DNA from: CAYNVS01 sp964400725
Lineage (GTDB): Bacteria; Myxococcota_A; SURF-8; CAYNVS01
Assembly: GCA_964400725.1 (NCBI GenBank)
Contig: CAYNVS010000009.1
Location: forward strand, 1-64,000
Direction: 5' to 3'
Length of the DNA stretch: 64,000 nucleotides
Under the pieces are notes generated by a model, which worked only from the letters and a program-made list of their open reading frames with translations, was not told where the DNA came from and searched no databases. Below, piece by piece: positions 17,475 through 27,053 of this stretch. The stretch's first letter is position 1. Each line of letters opens with the position of its first letter. The position numbers were made by a program, and so were the translations under genes.

Positions 17475-18713
17475 TTGAACGAACGAGGAATAGAGACGAA
17501 GTATAACCGACCGGACGAACTCATCGGAGCGTATTTAACCTCCGTCGTTTCCGGCGTCGGCGGACGCATAAAATCGTCGCCGGACGATTTCGTTGTAGAG
17601 GAAATTCCCGCGTATTCGCCCAAAGGGGAGGGCGAGCACCTGTTTCTCAAGGCGCGCAAGCGGGGAATGTCAACGCCTACGCTTATCCGCATAATTTGCA
17701 AAAAATTCAAAGCGCGGGAATTTCAAATAGGCTACGCGGGGCTGAAGGACCGCGACGCGACTACGACTCAATGGATAAGCGTTCATTTGCCGGTAAGAGA
17801 CAGGCGAGAAATAGCCGCGCGCGCCGTAGACGAGCTGAACGCGGAAAATGAGAACTTTTCCATACTCGAAAGCGCGTTCCACACAAACAAACTAAAACTG
17901 GGACATCTGAAAGGAAACCGTTTCGTAATAAAGGCCGTCGATTTGGCGGTTCCGTCTCTCGAAGCGCGACGCCTCTGCGACGCGATTAAACGAGAGTTGT
18001 CGGAACGGGGAGTTCCGAACTATTTCGGCGCGCAGCGGTTCGGCGCGGCCCGTAACGGACATACAGCCTGTATGGCCTTCATGCGAGGAGATTATCAAAC
18101 GGCGTTCGAGCTGTTATACCCGTTTATGCGCGACGGCTCCCCGTCGGACGGCAGACAGGCCGACCTTTACAAACTTTTCGTCAAAAAAAATTGGCGCAAA
18201 TTAATTTCAGAGACGCCTCAAGCGATGCTGCGAGTCGTTGCGAGCGCTTACCAATCGCGGCTTTTCAACCTCTTCCTTTCGGAACGCGCGGGCGAGATAG
18301 ATAGGATATACGCAGGTCAGTGGGCGCAGAAGAACGACTCCGGAGCAAAGTTCATTTCGGACGACGAGGCGGCGGACAACGAGCGCTGCCGCGCCAAGGC
18401 AATTTCGCCCACCGGCCCTATTTACGGGCCGGATATGCGTTGGTCGTCCGGCGCCGCCGGAGAGGCGGAGCGGGAACTTTACCTCTCGCAGCCCGCGCCT
18501 ATGGAAAGTCTGCGCAACCCCGTCGGCGGCGTGCATCTTCCGGGAGAACGCCGCGTCATGCGCTTCTTCGCCGACCCGATTCAAATCGACTTTGACGACG
18601 CGGAAAACAGCGCGTCGTTCGCGTTTTCGCTGCCCAGCGGCTGCTACGCCACTGTGCTTTTACGCGAGTTTATGAAAAACGAAGAAGCCGAATCGGCGCC
18701 GCTTCCGGAATAA
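17475..18713 (+). CDS. truD: tRNA pseudouridine(13) synthase
   Basis: TruD makes pseudouridine at position 13 of tRNA-Glu and a few others. The 412 residues are slightly longer than E. coli TruD. The catalytic motif is GYAGLKDRDATTTQW, with Asp92 as the likely nucleophile. PDDFVVEEIPAY and NYFGAQRFG are further family signatures, and the TRUD insertion domain lies in between. The start is a TTG at 17475. No ATG gives a full N-terminus and the ribosome site is weak, so the exact start is uncertain. It begins 17 bases after the terminator of the aldolase gene. Confidence 0.92.
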   Translation: MNERGIETKYNRPDELIGAYLTSVVSGVGGRIKSSPDDFVVEEIPAYSPKGEGEHLFLKARKRGMSTPTLIRIICKKFKAREFQIGYAGLKDRDATTTQWISVHLPVRDRREIAARAVDELNAENENFSILESAFHTNKLKLGHLKGNRFVIKAVDLAVPSLEARRLCDAIKRELSERGVPNYFGAQRFGAARNGHTACMAFMRGDYQTAFELLYPFMRDGSPSDGRQADLYKLFVKKNWRKLISETPQAMLRVVASAYQSRLFNLFLSERAGEIDRIYAGQWAQKNDSGAKFISDDEAADNERCRAKAISPTGPIYGPDMRWSSGAAGEAERELYLSQPAPMESLRNPVGGVHLPGERRVMRFFADPIQIDFDDAENSASFAFSLPSGCYATVLLREFMKNEEAESAPLPE

Positions 18714-18743
18714 ATTCTTATTTTTAATGGGCATTAATAATAA

Positions 18744-18769
18744 AAAAGGCGGATTTTCATCCGCCTTTT
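18744..18769. terminator. Bidirectional terminator between truD and the convergent surface-protein gene
   Basis: Perfect 11-bp arms AAAAGGCGGAT and ATCCGCCTTTT around a TTTC loop give T-runs on both strands. Confidence 0.85.
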
Positions 18770-18787
18770 ATGCAAACAATCTTACAA

Positions 18788-20767
18788 TTATTTATTCTTG
18801 GCTTTTGCTAAATTACGTCTGCCGACCGCAAAAAGCAGCGCCGCTAACGCCGCAATAAACGCGAATTCGACGCCGAAAGTTCCGCAGCCGCCGCTTGATT
18901 TAGCGCTCGTCCCTTCGCTCTTTTCCGTCTGGTTGTCCGCGACAACGTCCGTTCCTTCGACGGTTTCAACCGCGTCGTCGTCGCCGTCGGGAGCGTTTGT
19001 GCAGAACTGTTTAATGTAGGCGTCGGGGTAAACGCAGAACTTATTGCCGTCCTCCATAAGATCGGCGCAGCAGTTGGAATTCGGGCATTCGGAATTTTGC
19101 GCGCAATTTTTCGAGCAGAACGAGCCTTCCGGGCTTCCTATGCAAATCGTCGCGCCCCACGCCGCGCCGCATTCTGGGAAATCCGCGGTGTTCGGATCGC
19201 CTTTGACCTTGCAGTGCTCGCCTAGTCTCGCTCCGCCGCCGGTAGAGAAATTGTAGTCGCCGGTCGCCTTGCACAGGTCGTAGTCGAACAGGCAGTAGCC
19301 GCCTTTAACGCCGTCAACCGTCATCTGCTTGCAGCAGCTCTCATACTCCATTCCGCATTGGGAATCGAGCGTGCATTTACGGGTGCACATAGAGGTTTGA
19401 TCGTTGAAAAGACATGTCGCGGCGCCCAAGTCGGGTTTGCATTCCGGCAGGCTCGGCTGGAAAGGATTGAGGCAGGGCTGGCCGGGGTCGCCGGGGCCTA
19501 TGACTTCGCCGTCCACGACGACGTTATCGCCGCCGTCGTCGGTTCCGTCGGTTCCGTCCGCGTCTCCGTCGGCCGCTACGGGCGTTCCTAAGCGGTAAGT
19601 CTGCCAAGAAGAGCCGACCGCCCAGCCGCAGTTGTCCCCGCAGAAGGCGACGTCGTTAATGGTGTGTCCTTTTCCGCCTTCGTCCATAAACGCCGTAAAA
19701 GACGCGCCGCCGTCCGTCGTATGGTAGTAAACGGCCGTGTTGAAGCCGTTTACCGCGCCGTAATTTACTACGACCCAGCCGTTGTTCGCGTCGGAGAAAT
19801 AAAGCCCGGCGAACAGGAACGCCCAAGTGCCGTCGAGAGCTTTCTCCGGAATGGGCGCGGAGCCCTGAGTTCCGATTAATTCCGTCCAGTGCGCGCCCCC
19901 GTCGGTAGTTTTAAAAAGGCGCGCCTTGTACGTCTCTTGATTGACGCCGGTTCCGTTTTCGATTTCGCCTCCCGCAAAGCCGAGCTGCGCGTTTACGAAG
20001 AATATTTTTTTAAAATACGTCGAGCTGTCCGTTATTATTCCCGTCCAGTGCGCGCCGCCGTCCGTCGTTTTATAAACGAAGCCGTCCTGACTTTTAACTT
20101 TATACTCGCGCTGGTCGGGCTTGTCTGTAACATAGTATCCGCCGGCGACGTACCCGACGTTGGCGTCAAGGAAATGAACGGAGGTTATAACCGCGTTAGA
20201 GTTGGAAACGGGAACGGTCGATTCGGTTCCGGTGGCGAAACCGTCCGTCGTATGCCATACTTTAAGTTTGCCGCCGACGGCGAAACATTCGTTTTCGGAG
20301 AGGCATTGAACGTCGTTAACATCGGGCGGCATGTTGAGATTGGCCGGGTCTTTCGGCGGATACGTACACCATACCCAGTTTGCGCCTTTGTTTCCGGTCT
20401 TGGCTATTCCGCCCAAAAGGTTGCCGGCGTATCCTACGGTCTCGTTAATCATGGCGAACGAGCCGAGCATGGTGAACGGAATGAACTGACTCTGCGACGC
20501 TGGCGGATTTGTTTTAGTAAAATTTGTTCCGTTTGTTGAAACCAGCATGAAAGGTTCGCTCTGTCCCTGACCGTTGTCAACCGCTCCCATAGCCGTCATC
20601 TGGCCGGCTCCGCCGGAGCCTACGTAGGCCAGAGTAGTAGATTGACTCGCGGACGCCATCTCGTAAACTTTCTTCCAGACGTACGAAGCGTCAGCCGAGG
20701 CCGCTGCCGGAATTAAAACGGCCGTCAGCGCAAGCGCGAACCGTTTAAAAACGTTTTTAGAAATCAT
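18788..20767 (-). CDS. Surface protein with BNR/Ycf48-like repeats, Cys-rich modules and C-terminal sorting-type tail
   Basis: The 659 residues start with a signal peptide (about 1-26). Residues about 30-400 hold beta-propeller-type repeats of the Ycf48/sialidase (BNR) kind: VYKTTDGGAHWTGI, LFKTTDGGAHWTEL, YYHTTDGGASFTAF. An Asp/Gly-rich linker follows, then two Cys-rich modules of about 75 residues (starting GQPCLNPFQPS and GEHCKVKGDPN) with matching Cys spacing. The end is SSGGCGTFGV, a hydrophobic helix and GRRNLAKAKNK, like a MYXO-CTERM signal. It is likely exported and anchored at the surface. Ligand unknown. Confidence 0.8.
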   Translation of the reverse strand: MISKNVFKRFALALTAVLIPAAASADASYVWKKVYEMASASQSTTLAYVGSGGAGQMTAMGAVDNGQGQSEPFMLVSTNGTNFTKTNPPASQSQFIPFTMLGSFAMINETVGYAGNLLGGIAKTGNKGANWVWCTYPPKDPANLNMPPDVNDVQCLSENECFAVGGKLKVWHTTDGFATGTESTVPVSNSNAVITSVHFLDANVGYVAGGYYVTDKPDQREYKVKSQDGFVYKTTDGGAHWTGIITDSSTYFKKIFFVNAQLGFAGGEIENGTGVNQETYKARLFKTTDGGAHWTELIGTQGSAPIPEKALDGTWAFLFAGLYFSDANNGWVVVNYGAVNGFNTAVYYHTTDGGASFTAFMDEGGKGHTINDVAFCGDNCGWAVGSSWQTYRLGTPVAADGDADGTDGTDDGGDNVVVDGEVIGPGDPGQPCLNPFQPSLPECKPDLGAATCLFNDQTSMCTRKCTLDSQCGMEYESCCKQMTVDGVKGGYCLFDYDLCKATGDYNFSTGGGARLGEHCKVKGDPNTADFPECGAAWGATICIGSPEGSFCSKNCAQNSECPNSNCCADLMEDGNKFCVYPDAYIKQFCTNAPDGDDDAVETVEGTDVVADNQTEKSEGTSAKSSGGCGTFGVEFAFIAALAALLFAVGRRNLAKAKNK

Positions 20768-20837
20768 AGTTCAACCTCTCGTTAAAGCGTATAACCTGCC
20801 GTAAAAATGAAAAGAGTTCATTTTCTACGAAAGAATA

Positions 20838-20871
20838 TAAAAAAGCCGTTTGGTTTGCAAGCATGCGGCTT
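20838..20871 (-). terminator. Terminator of the DNA methyltransferase gene
   Basis: Arms AAGCCG (20843-20848) and CGGCTT (20866-20871). On the minus strand the stem is followed by TTTTTATATTC. Confidence 0.6.
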
Positions 20872-20885
20872 GAATAAATTTACCG

Positions 20886-22517
20886 TTAAACCATGCTTTT
20901 TCTCGGCGGTTTGGTTCTGGTTACTTTGGGCGGCGCGGGGAGCGTTCGGTTTGTTTGTCTCTGAGGCGGCATATCAATTTGTTTGCCTTCCAGCAATTCG
21001 CTTATAGTCAAAATCTGCAAGCGCGGGTATTTCTTCCCCCATATCTCCGCTTCATAAAAGCCGGCCGCCGCCGCTTCAGTTTTCATCGGAGCCGTCGGCT
21101 CCTGCATGGAAATTAAAACGCCTATGGCCGACTTTTCCCTTTCCATTACGCCCTTTAAATCTCTAATGTGAGAAACCGCCGTATGACCGGCCTTGACTGT
21201 AATTACAATGTTTTCAAAAGCTCCGGGTTTGTCTCCCATAAAAATAATTTTTCCGTCGATTCCTTTATCGGCGCCTTTTTTCTGGTCTGCCGGACGCGCG
21301 CCGACCAAACCCAGCGCCCACCACTGGAACTGCCATGGATCGGACTCGGCCAATGCTAACGCGTCGGGAAGGCTGACCGGCTCTCCGATTACTTTATACT
21401 CCACATGCTTACCTTCCTTGCTTTTCAAGCCCGACAATCTGTTTTTAATCAGTTTTATGGCTAAATGAGTTATGTCTATTCCAATCCATTTTCTATTTAA
21501 TTTATGCGCCGCGGCAATGGTCGTTCCGCAGCCGCAAAAAGGGTCGAGAACCACGTCGCCGGGCGAGCTGCTCGACTGCAGAATGCGTTCAAGCAACGCT
21601 ATAGGTTTTTGTGTGGGGTAACCAAGAGACTCGGCTTGAGATTGACCTAGAGGGTGAATGTCTATCCAAACGTTATCAACTTCCGTCCCTTCGTAATCAA
21701 AAATAAAATTTTTTCTCCTCGGCTTGCCGTTTTTTGTAAAGTAAATCTTGCCTGCCGCGTCGAGCTCTTTTAACTTGTCCAAAGTCATCATCCACCCGTA
21801 TTTGGGAGTGTAGCCTTTATATTCATATACAAGGTTTTTCCTCGCCATCATGGCGGGCAGTTCTATCGGTTCGGATTTATAACGTCTTCCCGCCTCGTCA
21901 ATTTTGTTGTAAGCTTTTTGCAATTCAACGTCGTCAAGATTGAATTTTGGCGTTTTGAAAAAATAATCGTCGCTTTTTGTATAAAACAAAATAATATCTG
22001 CATTATTCGCAAACCGCGTCATCTCAAATTGCGAACCTTTTTTTGTAAAATTTCTTTTCCAAGTTATTTCATTTCTAAAGTTCTTCGCGCCGAAAATCGA
22101 GTCCATGAGGAGCTTCAAATAATGGCTGGCGGTAGGATCGCAGTGCAAATAAATGCTCGCCGTCTCCTTCATTACGCGCCGAAGCTCGACTAGCCGCGGA
22201 GCCATCATCACTAAATATGCGAGCATGTCGCATTCCTTTAAAAGTTTCCTGAACGCCATTAGACAGTCCGCCAGGCGTCCGCCCGAAAGAACTATATCCG
22301 AATAAACCCGCTCGCTCTCCATGTCCCACGACCACGTATCGGAAAACGCCTGAATTTGGCTCGCCGCTCTATCTCCGGTTCTTTCCTCAAAAAGAACGTT
22401 GTAAGTCGCGTTCGAGTTGAAAGGCGGATCGAGATAAACCAAATCTACGGAAAGGTCTTTAATATATCTTTTAAGAACCTCTAAATTGTCGCCGTAATAT
22501 AAAAGGTTATCGGACAT
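20886..22517 (-). CDS. Site-specific DNA methyltransferase (beta class) with C-terminal nuclease-like domain
   Basis: This 543-residue protein has DPPF (30-33, catalytic motif IV) ahead of DPFCGCGTT (325-333, the AdoMet-binding motif), the order of beta-class N4/N6 methyltransferases. The region between them (about 150-290) should hold target recognition. Residues about 405-515 look like a restriction-endonuclease-fold domain: KGADKGIDG (Asp421), then IVITVKAG (Lys442), a possible PD-(D/E)xK core with Thr in place of the usual Glu/Gln. A conserved-looking block follows (VMEREKSAIGVLIS...AAAAGFY). There is no separate restriction gene nearby. Activity of the C-terminal domain is inference. GGAGACG precedes the ATG. 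Confidence 0.85.
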   Translation of the reverse strand: MSDNLLYYGDNLEVLKRYIKDLSVDLVYLDPPFNSNATYNVLFEERTGDRAASQIQAFSDTWSWDMESERVYSDIVLSGGRLADCLMAFRKLLKECDMLAYLVMMAPRLVELRRVMKETASIYLHCDPTASHYLKLLMDSIFGAKNFRNEITWKRNFTKKGSQFEMTRFANNADIILFYTKSDDYFFKTPKFNLDDVELQKAYNKIDEAGRRYKSEPIELPAMMARKNLVYEYKGYTPKYGWMMTLDKLKELDAAGKIYFTKNGKPRRKNFIFDYEGTEVDNVWIDIHPLGQSQAESLGYPTQKPIALLERILQSSSSPGDVVLDPFCGCGTTIAAAHKLNRKWIGIDITHLAIKLIKNRLSGLKSKEGKHVEYKVIGEPVSLPDALALAESDPWQFQWWALGLVGARPADQKKGADKGIDGKIIFMGDKPGAFENIVITVKAGHTAVSHIRDLKGVMEREKSAIGVLISMQEPTAPMKTEAAAAGFYEAEIWGKKYPRLQILTISELLEGKQIDMPPQRQTNRTLPAPPKVTRTKPPRKSMV

Positions 22518-23040
22518 TTTTCGTCTCCTGAAACATTGCCCAAATTTGTGAAATAGAGTTCCAAATTGTTAAAAAATTGTCAATGAATTTATTATAAAAA
22601 AACGTCTCGTCGGCCGTTTCCGAATTGCCAAGAATGCCGAAGACCGTCTTGAAAGAAGCGAAAATTTCGCAATCCGACGATTGATTAAGGCGCTCGGGGC
22701 AAAACTGTAATAGATCGCCGTTAAAGACAGCCGAGAGACGAACGCTTTATACCTAAATTCAGTAAAACAGGCGAGAGGCTAATTCAATATTCCCGACCTT
22801 TTTTCCTATTTTTTGCATAAAAACATCGCTCGCGGAAAACGCAAAATTCTTTTTATCAATTTCGCTCTGTTGCTTCTGACCCGCCCTTTTTTCGCCCGAA
22901 AGGTTTGTTTGACTTTTTTGTTAGACAAATATATATTTTTTCAAAGTAGTTTCAGCTTAATGTTTTTTGCGTTAGTTTTTTATTGCCGCCAAAGCGACGG
23001 GACGCTTAAACCCGTTCTTAAAAATTTTAGGAGCCTTAAG
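22518..23040. other. Intergenic region upstream of the aminotransferase
   Basis: This AT-rich stretch separates the divergent methyltransferase and aminotransferase genes. It contains the aminotransferase promoter (22909-22937) and about 100 bases of untranslated leader. The frame of the aminotransferase stays open to 22813, but that part has no ribosome site and reads as low-complexity Phe/Leu/Arg sequence. I see no RNA gene in it. Confidence 0.55.
22909..22937 (+). promoter_or_regulatory. Sigma-70-type promoter of the aminotransferase gene
   Basis: TTGACT (22909-22914), 17-bp spacer, TATATT (22932-22937). Each box differs from consensus by one base. The ATG lies about 97 bases past the predicted start. 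Confidence 0.65.
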
Positions 23041-24297
23041 ATGAGCTCGAATAAAAAAACGCTTCAGCTTGTTAAAAAAGCCGCGGAACCCGCGGACAAA
23101 GATAACGCTCAAATACCTGCCGCAACCGGACGGCGAGAGGGGCTCGACATCGGCGTGGAGCTGGTGGAGGGATTCAACCATCTGGGCATGGTAAGCGAGC
23201 ACGTGCGCGGCATCGCGCCTTACGACGCGGTCAGCTCGCTCGATAAAATCAAGCTGCGCTCGCAAATCTCTCACTTCAAACTCGATTGGAACGAATCGAC
23301 CGTCGATCCGTCCCCCAAAGTCTTCGAGGCTCTGCAAAAGCACCTTAAGTGCACCAACAGCCTCAACTGGTATCCGCCGCTCTTCGCCAACGAGCTGCGC
23401 GCCAAGCTGTCGCATTACGTTGGGCTGCCGATGGAAAGCATACTGGTAACCAATGGAAGCGACGACGCGCTTGAACTACTGATGAACACTTATCTTGACC
23501 CCGGCGACAAAGTCGTTACCGCCTACCCGACCTACGCTCACGCGTTGCTGTTCGCCCGCGCCCGCGGAGCCAACATCGTAAAGGTCGTTTACCCCGACGT
23601 CTTCAAAGCCGACGTTGAGGCGATAATTTCGGCGATTGACGAGCGGACGAAGCTGGTTTACTTGGTGAACCCGAACAACCCGACCGGCACGTTCTTCCAC
23701 GCGGAAGAAATGGAGCGCATACTCAAAGCGGCTCCGCGCGCGCTGGTTCTGTCGGACGAAGCCTACTACGAGTTCTGCGGAGAGACGATGGTTCCGCTGA
23801 TTAAAAAATACGAGAACCTGCTGGTTACGCGCTCGTTCAGCAAGGCGTTCGCTCTGGCGGCGCTTCGCATCGGCTACTTAATGGCCAACCCGAACACCGT
23901 CCGCCAGCTTACGCGCATTTACAACCCCAAGAGCGTCAACGCTTTGGCGCAAATCGCCGCCGCGGCCACGCTTGACGACATAGGCCACTACGAAAAATAC
24001 GTCCGCGAAGTAAACGCCGCGAAGAAAATCATCGAGGATTTTTGCGGACAGTGGGGGCTGCCGTTTAAAAGCACCCGCGCCAACTACGTTATGATTAAAA
24101 CTCCTCGCGTGGCGAGAGTGATAAAAGAGCTCGCCGACGAAGGCGTGCACGTCCGCGACAGAAGCTCGATACCGGAGCTGCGCGGCTACTTCCGCTTCAA
24201 CTTGGGCAATTTGCAGCAGACGGATGAAATTTTACGCCGCATGGACAGAGCCTTTAAAAAGGCCGGCCTGACGAAAAAGAACGGCCACAAGAATTAA
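23041..24297 (+). CDS. HisC-like class I/II PLP aminotransferase with N-terminal extension
   Basis: The start is the ATG behind TAGGAG, giving 418 residues. Residues about 75-418 match the histidinol-phosphate aminotransferase group: LDWNESTVDPSPKVFEAL, VTNGSDDALELL, YLVNPNNPTG (210-216), VLSDEAYYEF, and the PLP lysine Lys268 in VTRSFSKAFALAALRIGYL. The first roughly 60 residues are an extra, Lys/Ala-rich extension. LDWNES in place of the usual LSSNENP suggests a relative of HisC rather than HisC itself. No other his gene is nearby. The substrate is therefore open: histidinol phosphate, an aromatic amino acid or a sugar-linked amine. Confidence 0.75.
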   Translation: MSSNKKTLQLVKKAAEPADKDNAQIPAATGRREGLDIGVELVEGFNHLGMVSEHVRGIAPYDAVSSLDKIKLRSQISHFKLDWNESTVDPSPKVFEALQKHLKCTNSLNWYPPLFANELRAKLSHYVGLPMESILVTNGSDDALELLMNTYLDPGDKVVTAYPTYAHALLFARARGANIVKVVYPDVFKADVEAIISAIDERTKLVYLVNPNNPTGTFFHAEEMERILKAAPRALVLSDEAYYEFCGETMVPLIKKYENLLVTRSFSKAFALAALRIGYLMANPNTVRQLTRIYNPKSVNALAQIAAAATLDDIGHYEKYVREVNAAKKIIEDFCGQWGLPFKSTRANYVMIKTPRVARVIKELADEGVHVRDRSSIPELRGYFRFNLGNLQQTDEILRRMDRAFKKAGLTKKNGHKN

Positions 24298-24324
24298 TTC
24301 GATTACGATTTTCTAAAAAAAAGG

Positions 24325-24349
24325 AAGGCGGGCATAGCCCGCCTTTTTT
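24325..24349 (+). terminator. Terminator of the aminotransferase gene
   Basis: Perfect arms AAGGCGGGC and GCCCGCCTT around ATA, followed by further T (24346-24349). Confidence 0.88.
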
Positions 24350-24395
24350 GATAAATCTAAAACAAGTTTGCGCGAAAGGGGCGTTTCGTGGTAAT

Positions 24396-24423
24396 TTGTT
24401 AAGCTATGTTCAGGCTGTATAAA
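24396..24423 (+). promoter_or_regulatory. Sigma-70-type promoter of the glucan phosphorylase operon
   Basis: TTGTTA (24396-24401), 16-bp spacer, TATAAA (24418-24423), with the ATG at 24467. Confidence 0.55.
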
Positions 24424-24466
24424 ATATAAATTGCATTATACGTTAAACGATTCTAAGGAGACTATT

Positions 24467-27025
24467 ATGATTAAAGTGCGCAGCTACAACGTCGTGCCGG
24501 CCCTGCCGGAGCGGCTTTCCCCGTTAAAGGAACTCGCGAGCAACCTGTGGTGGACGTGGAACAGCGAAGCCATTCTGCTGTTTCAACGCATGGAAGTGGA
24601 TTTGTGGGAGATAACCTACCACAACCCGATGAAAATGCTCGGCATGATGACCCAGTCGAGGCTTTTGGAAATCGAGCGCGACGAAAGTTTTCTTTCGCAC
24701 ATGGACAGAGTTTTCGGCGAATTCATGCAATACATGGGCAAATCCCTTTGGTTCGATCAGAACCATGCGGACAAGAGCGACGTTAAAATAGCCTATTTCT
24801 CTTTCGAGTTCGGTCTGCACGAGTCGATTCCCAACTATTCGGGCGGTCTGGGCGTCTTGTCGGGCGACCATCTGAAAAGCGCGTCCGACCTCGGTCTGCC
24901 GCTCGTGGCTATGGGGCTCGCATATCAAGAAGGGTACTTCCGGCAATATCTCACGCCGGAAGGATGGCAGCAGGAGCTCTACCCAGACAACGACTTCTAC
25001 AACATGCCTATGAGCGTCATGAAGGACGCCAAAGGCGCGCCGATACTCATTTCGGTCGACCTGCCCGGCCGCAGGCTTTACAGCCGCATTTGGCGCATCG
25101 ACGTAGGCCGCGTGCCGCTTTACCTGCTGGACACCAATATTCCCGAAAACAACGAAGACGACCGCGCCGTTACCAGCAGGCTATACGGCGGCGACACCGA
25201 GTTCCGCATCAAACAAGAGATGCTGCTGGGCATAGGCGGAATGCGCGCTCTCTCCGCGCTGGGCGTCGAGCCGCACGTCTGCCACATGAACGAAGGGCAC
25301 TCCGCGTTCATTTCGCTGGAGCGGATTAGGACGATGATGAGCGAAAAAAAGCTCTCGTTCGCCGAGGCGTTCGAGGTAATTTCCGCCACGAACATATTCA
25401 CGACGCACACGCCGGTTCCGGCGGGCATCGACGTCTTCCCCGCCGAAATGGTCGAGCGCTATATGCACAACTACCACCAAGAGCTCGGAATGGACTGCCG
25501 CTCGTTCCTCGGTTTGGGGCGAAAGAATATCGACGACGACCGCGAGCCGTTTAACATGGCTATTTTCGCGCTGAAAACGTCGTGCATGTCCAATGGCGTC
25601 AGCGCGCTTCACGGCAGCGTTTCGCGCAAAATGTGGAGCGAAATTTGGCCGGGTCTGCCGGAGGACGAAATTCCCATCGGATACATAACCAACGGCGTGC
25701 ATCTGCCCAGCTGGACGAGCAACGAAATGCAGATGCTTTTAAACCGCTATCTCGGCCCCCGCTGGAAAGAAGGCTCGAACAACCTCAAACAGGTTTGGGA
25801 GAGAGCCGACAAAATCCCCGACGCGGAGATTTGGCGCACGCACGAGCGCAGGCGCGAGCGGCTCGTGGCTTTCGCAAGGCGCAGAATGCGCGATCAGCTC
25901 ATACGCAGACAGGCTACCCGTATGGAAATCGAGCGCGCGGACGAAATTCTCGACCCCGAGGCCTTGACCATAGGCTTCTCGCGCCGCTTCGCTACTTACA
26001 AGCGCGCCACGCTGCTGCTGCAGGACGTCGCGAGACTGAAGAAACTGCTGACGAACAAAGACATGCCCGTGCAGATAATTTTCGCGGGAAAGGCGCACCC
26101 GCACGACGGCGGCGGCAAGGGGCTGATCAAGCAGCTTATTCAGGTCGGGCGCGACGAGGAGCTGGCGGGCAGATTCATTTTTTTGGAAGACTACGACGTG
26201 AACGTCGCTAGGTACATAATTCAGGGCTCCGACATTTGGCTCAACACGCCGCGCCGCCCGATGGAAGCAAGCGGCACAAGCGGAATGAAGGCGGTCGTCA
26301 ACGGCACGCTCAATCTCGCGGTGCTCGACGGCTGGTGGGTGGAAGGGTACAACCCAGACGTGGGCTGGGCGATAGGCTCCGGCGAGGATTACAACGATCC
26401 GGTTTATCAGGACGAGGTCGAGAGCCGCATTCTTTACGAACTGCTTGAGAAAGAAATCGTGCCGCTGTTTTACGACCGCGGCGCGGACGATTTGCCGAGA
26501 GGCTGGATAAGCCGCATTAAAACCGCGATGCGCCAGCTGTGCCCGGTCTTTAACACTTACCGAATGGTGCGCGAATACTCCGAGACGTTCTACTTCAAGG
26601 GCGCCGACCGCTGGAAGAAGCTGCTAGCCAACGATATGGCTGCGCTGAAGGAACTGACCGAATGGCGCGAGCGCATTAAGGCTAATTGGCCGCAGGCTCA
26701 GGTTTTGGCTATAAATTCGGAAGTTCCGTCCTCGCTTCAGGTGGGCGGACGGTTTAAAGTAAACGCGGTGGTGCGCCTCGCCGGAATGACTCCTAACGAC
26801 GTAGTGGTTCAGCTTTACTGGGGGCAGACCGACAGCCGCGACAATCTTATAAACGGCCAGCATTCCGAAATGCTGAGCGTCGAAAGTCCGGAGAAAGGCG
26901 TTTACGTTTACGAAGGGTACATTCCGGCGATGGCGACCGGCAAGCACGGTTTCGCCGTGCGGCTTCTTCCCAACCACCACACGCTTGCGGCGCGCTTCGA
27001 GCCGCGTTTTATAACGTGGGGCTAA
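24467..27025 (+). CDS. glgP: Alpha-glucan phosphorylase (GT35 family, DUF3417 type)
   Basis: The enzyme releases glucose 1-phosphate from alpha-1,4-glucans such as glycogen or maltodextrin. The start is the ATG behind AAGGAG (852 residues). The N-terminal DUF3417-type segment (LKELASNLWWTWNSEAILLFQRM) marks the alpha-glucan phosphorylase branch, distinct from the MalP/GlgP of E. coli. Further marks are IAYFSFEFGLHESIPNYSGGLGVLSGDHLKSASDLG, HMNEGHSAF, FTTHTPVPAG, and the PLP site EASGTSGMKAVVNGTLNLAVLDGWW. The last 80 or so residues form an extra beta domain seen in this branch. It probably leads an operon with the DHH gene 28 bases downstream. Confidence 0.94.
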   Translation: MIKVRSYNVVPALPERLSPLKELASNLWWTWNSEAILLFQRMEVDLWEITYHNPMKMLGMMTQSRLLEIERDESFLSHMDRVFGEFMQYMGKSLWFDQNHADKSDVKIAYFSFEFGLHESIPNYSGGLGVLSGDHLKSASDLGLPLVAMGLAYQEGYFRQYLTPEGWQQELYPDNDFYNMPMSVMKDAKGAPILISVDLPGRRLYSRIWRIDVGRVPLYLLDTNIPENNEDDRAVTSRLYGGDTEFRIKQEMLLGIGGMRALSALGVEPHVCHMNEGHSAFISLERIRTMMSEKKLSFAEAFEVISATNIFTTHTPVPAGIDVFPAEMVERYMHNYHQELGMDCRSFLGLGRKNIDDDREPFNMAIFALKTSCMSNGVSALHGSVSRKMWSEIWPGLPEDEIPIGYITNGVHLPSWTSNEMQMLLNRYLGPRWKEGSNNLKQVWERADKIPDAEIWRTHERRRERLVAFARRRMRDQLIRRQATRMEIERADEILDPEALTIGFSRRFATYKRATLLLQDVARLKKLLTNKDMPVQIIFAGKAHPHDGGGKGLIKQLIQVGRDEELAGRFIFLEDYDVNVARYIIQGSDIWLNTPRRPMEASGTSGMKAVVNGTLNLAVLDGWWVEGYNPDVGWAIGSGEDYNDPVYQDEVESRILYELLEKEIVPLFYDRGADDLPRGWISRIKTAMRQLCPVFNTYRMVREYSETFYFKGADRWKKLLANDMAALKELTEWRERIKANWPQAQVLAINSEVPSSLQVGGRFKVNAVVRLAGMTPNDVVVQLYWGQTDSRDNLINGQHSEMLSVESPEKGVYVYEGYIPAMATGKHGFAVRLLPNHHTLAARFEPRFITWG

Positions 27026-27053
27026 CCGCAAAGAGACGAGGCAACGCGCAACC

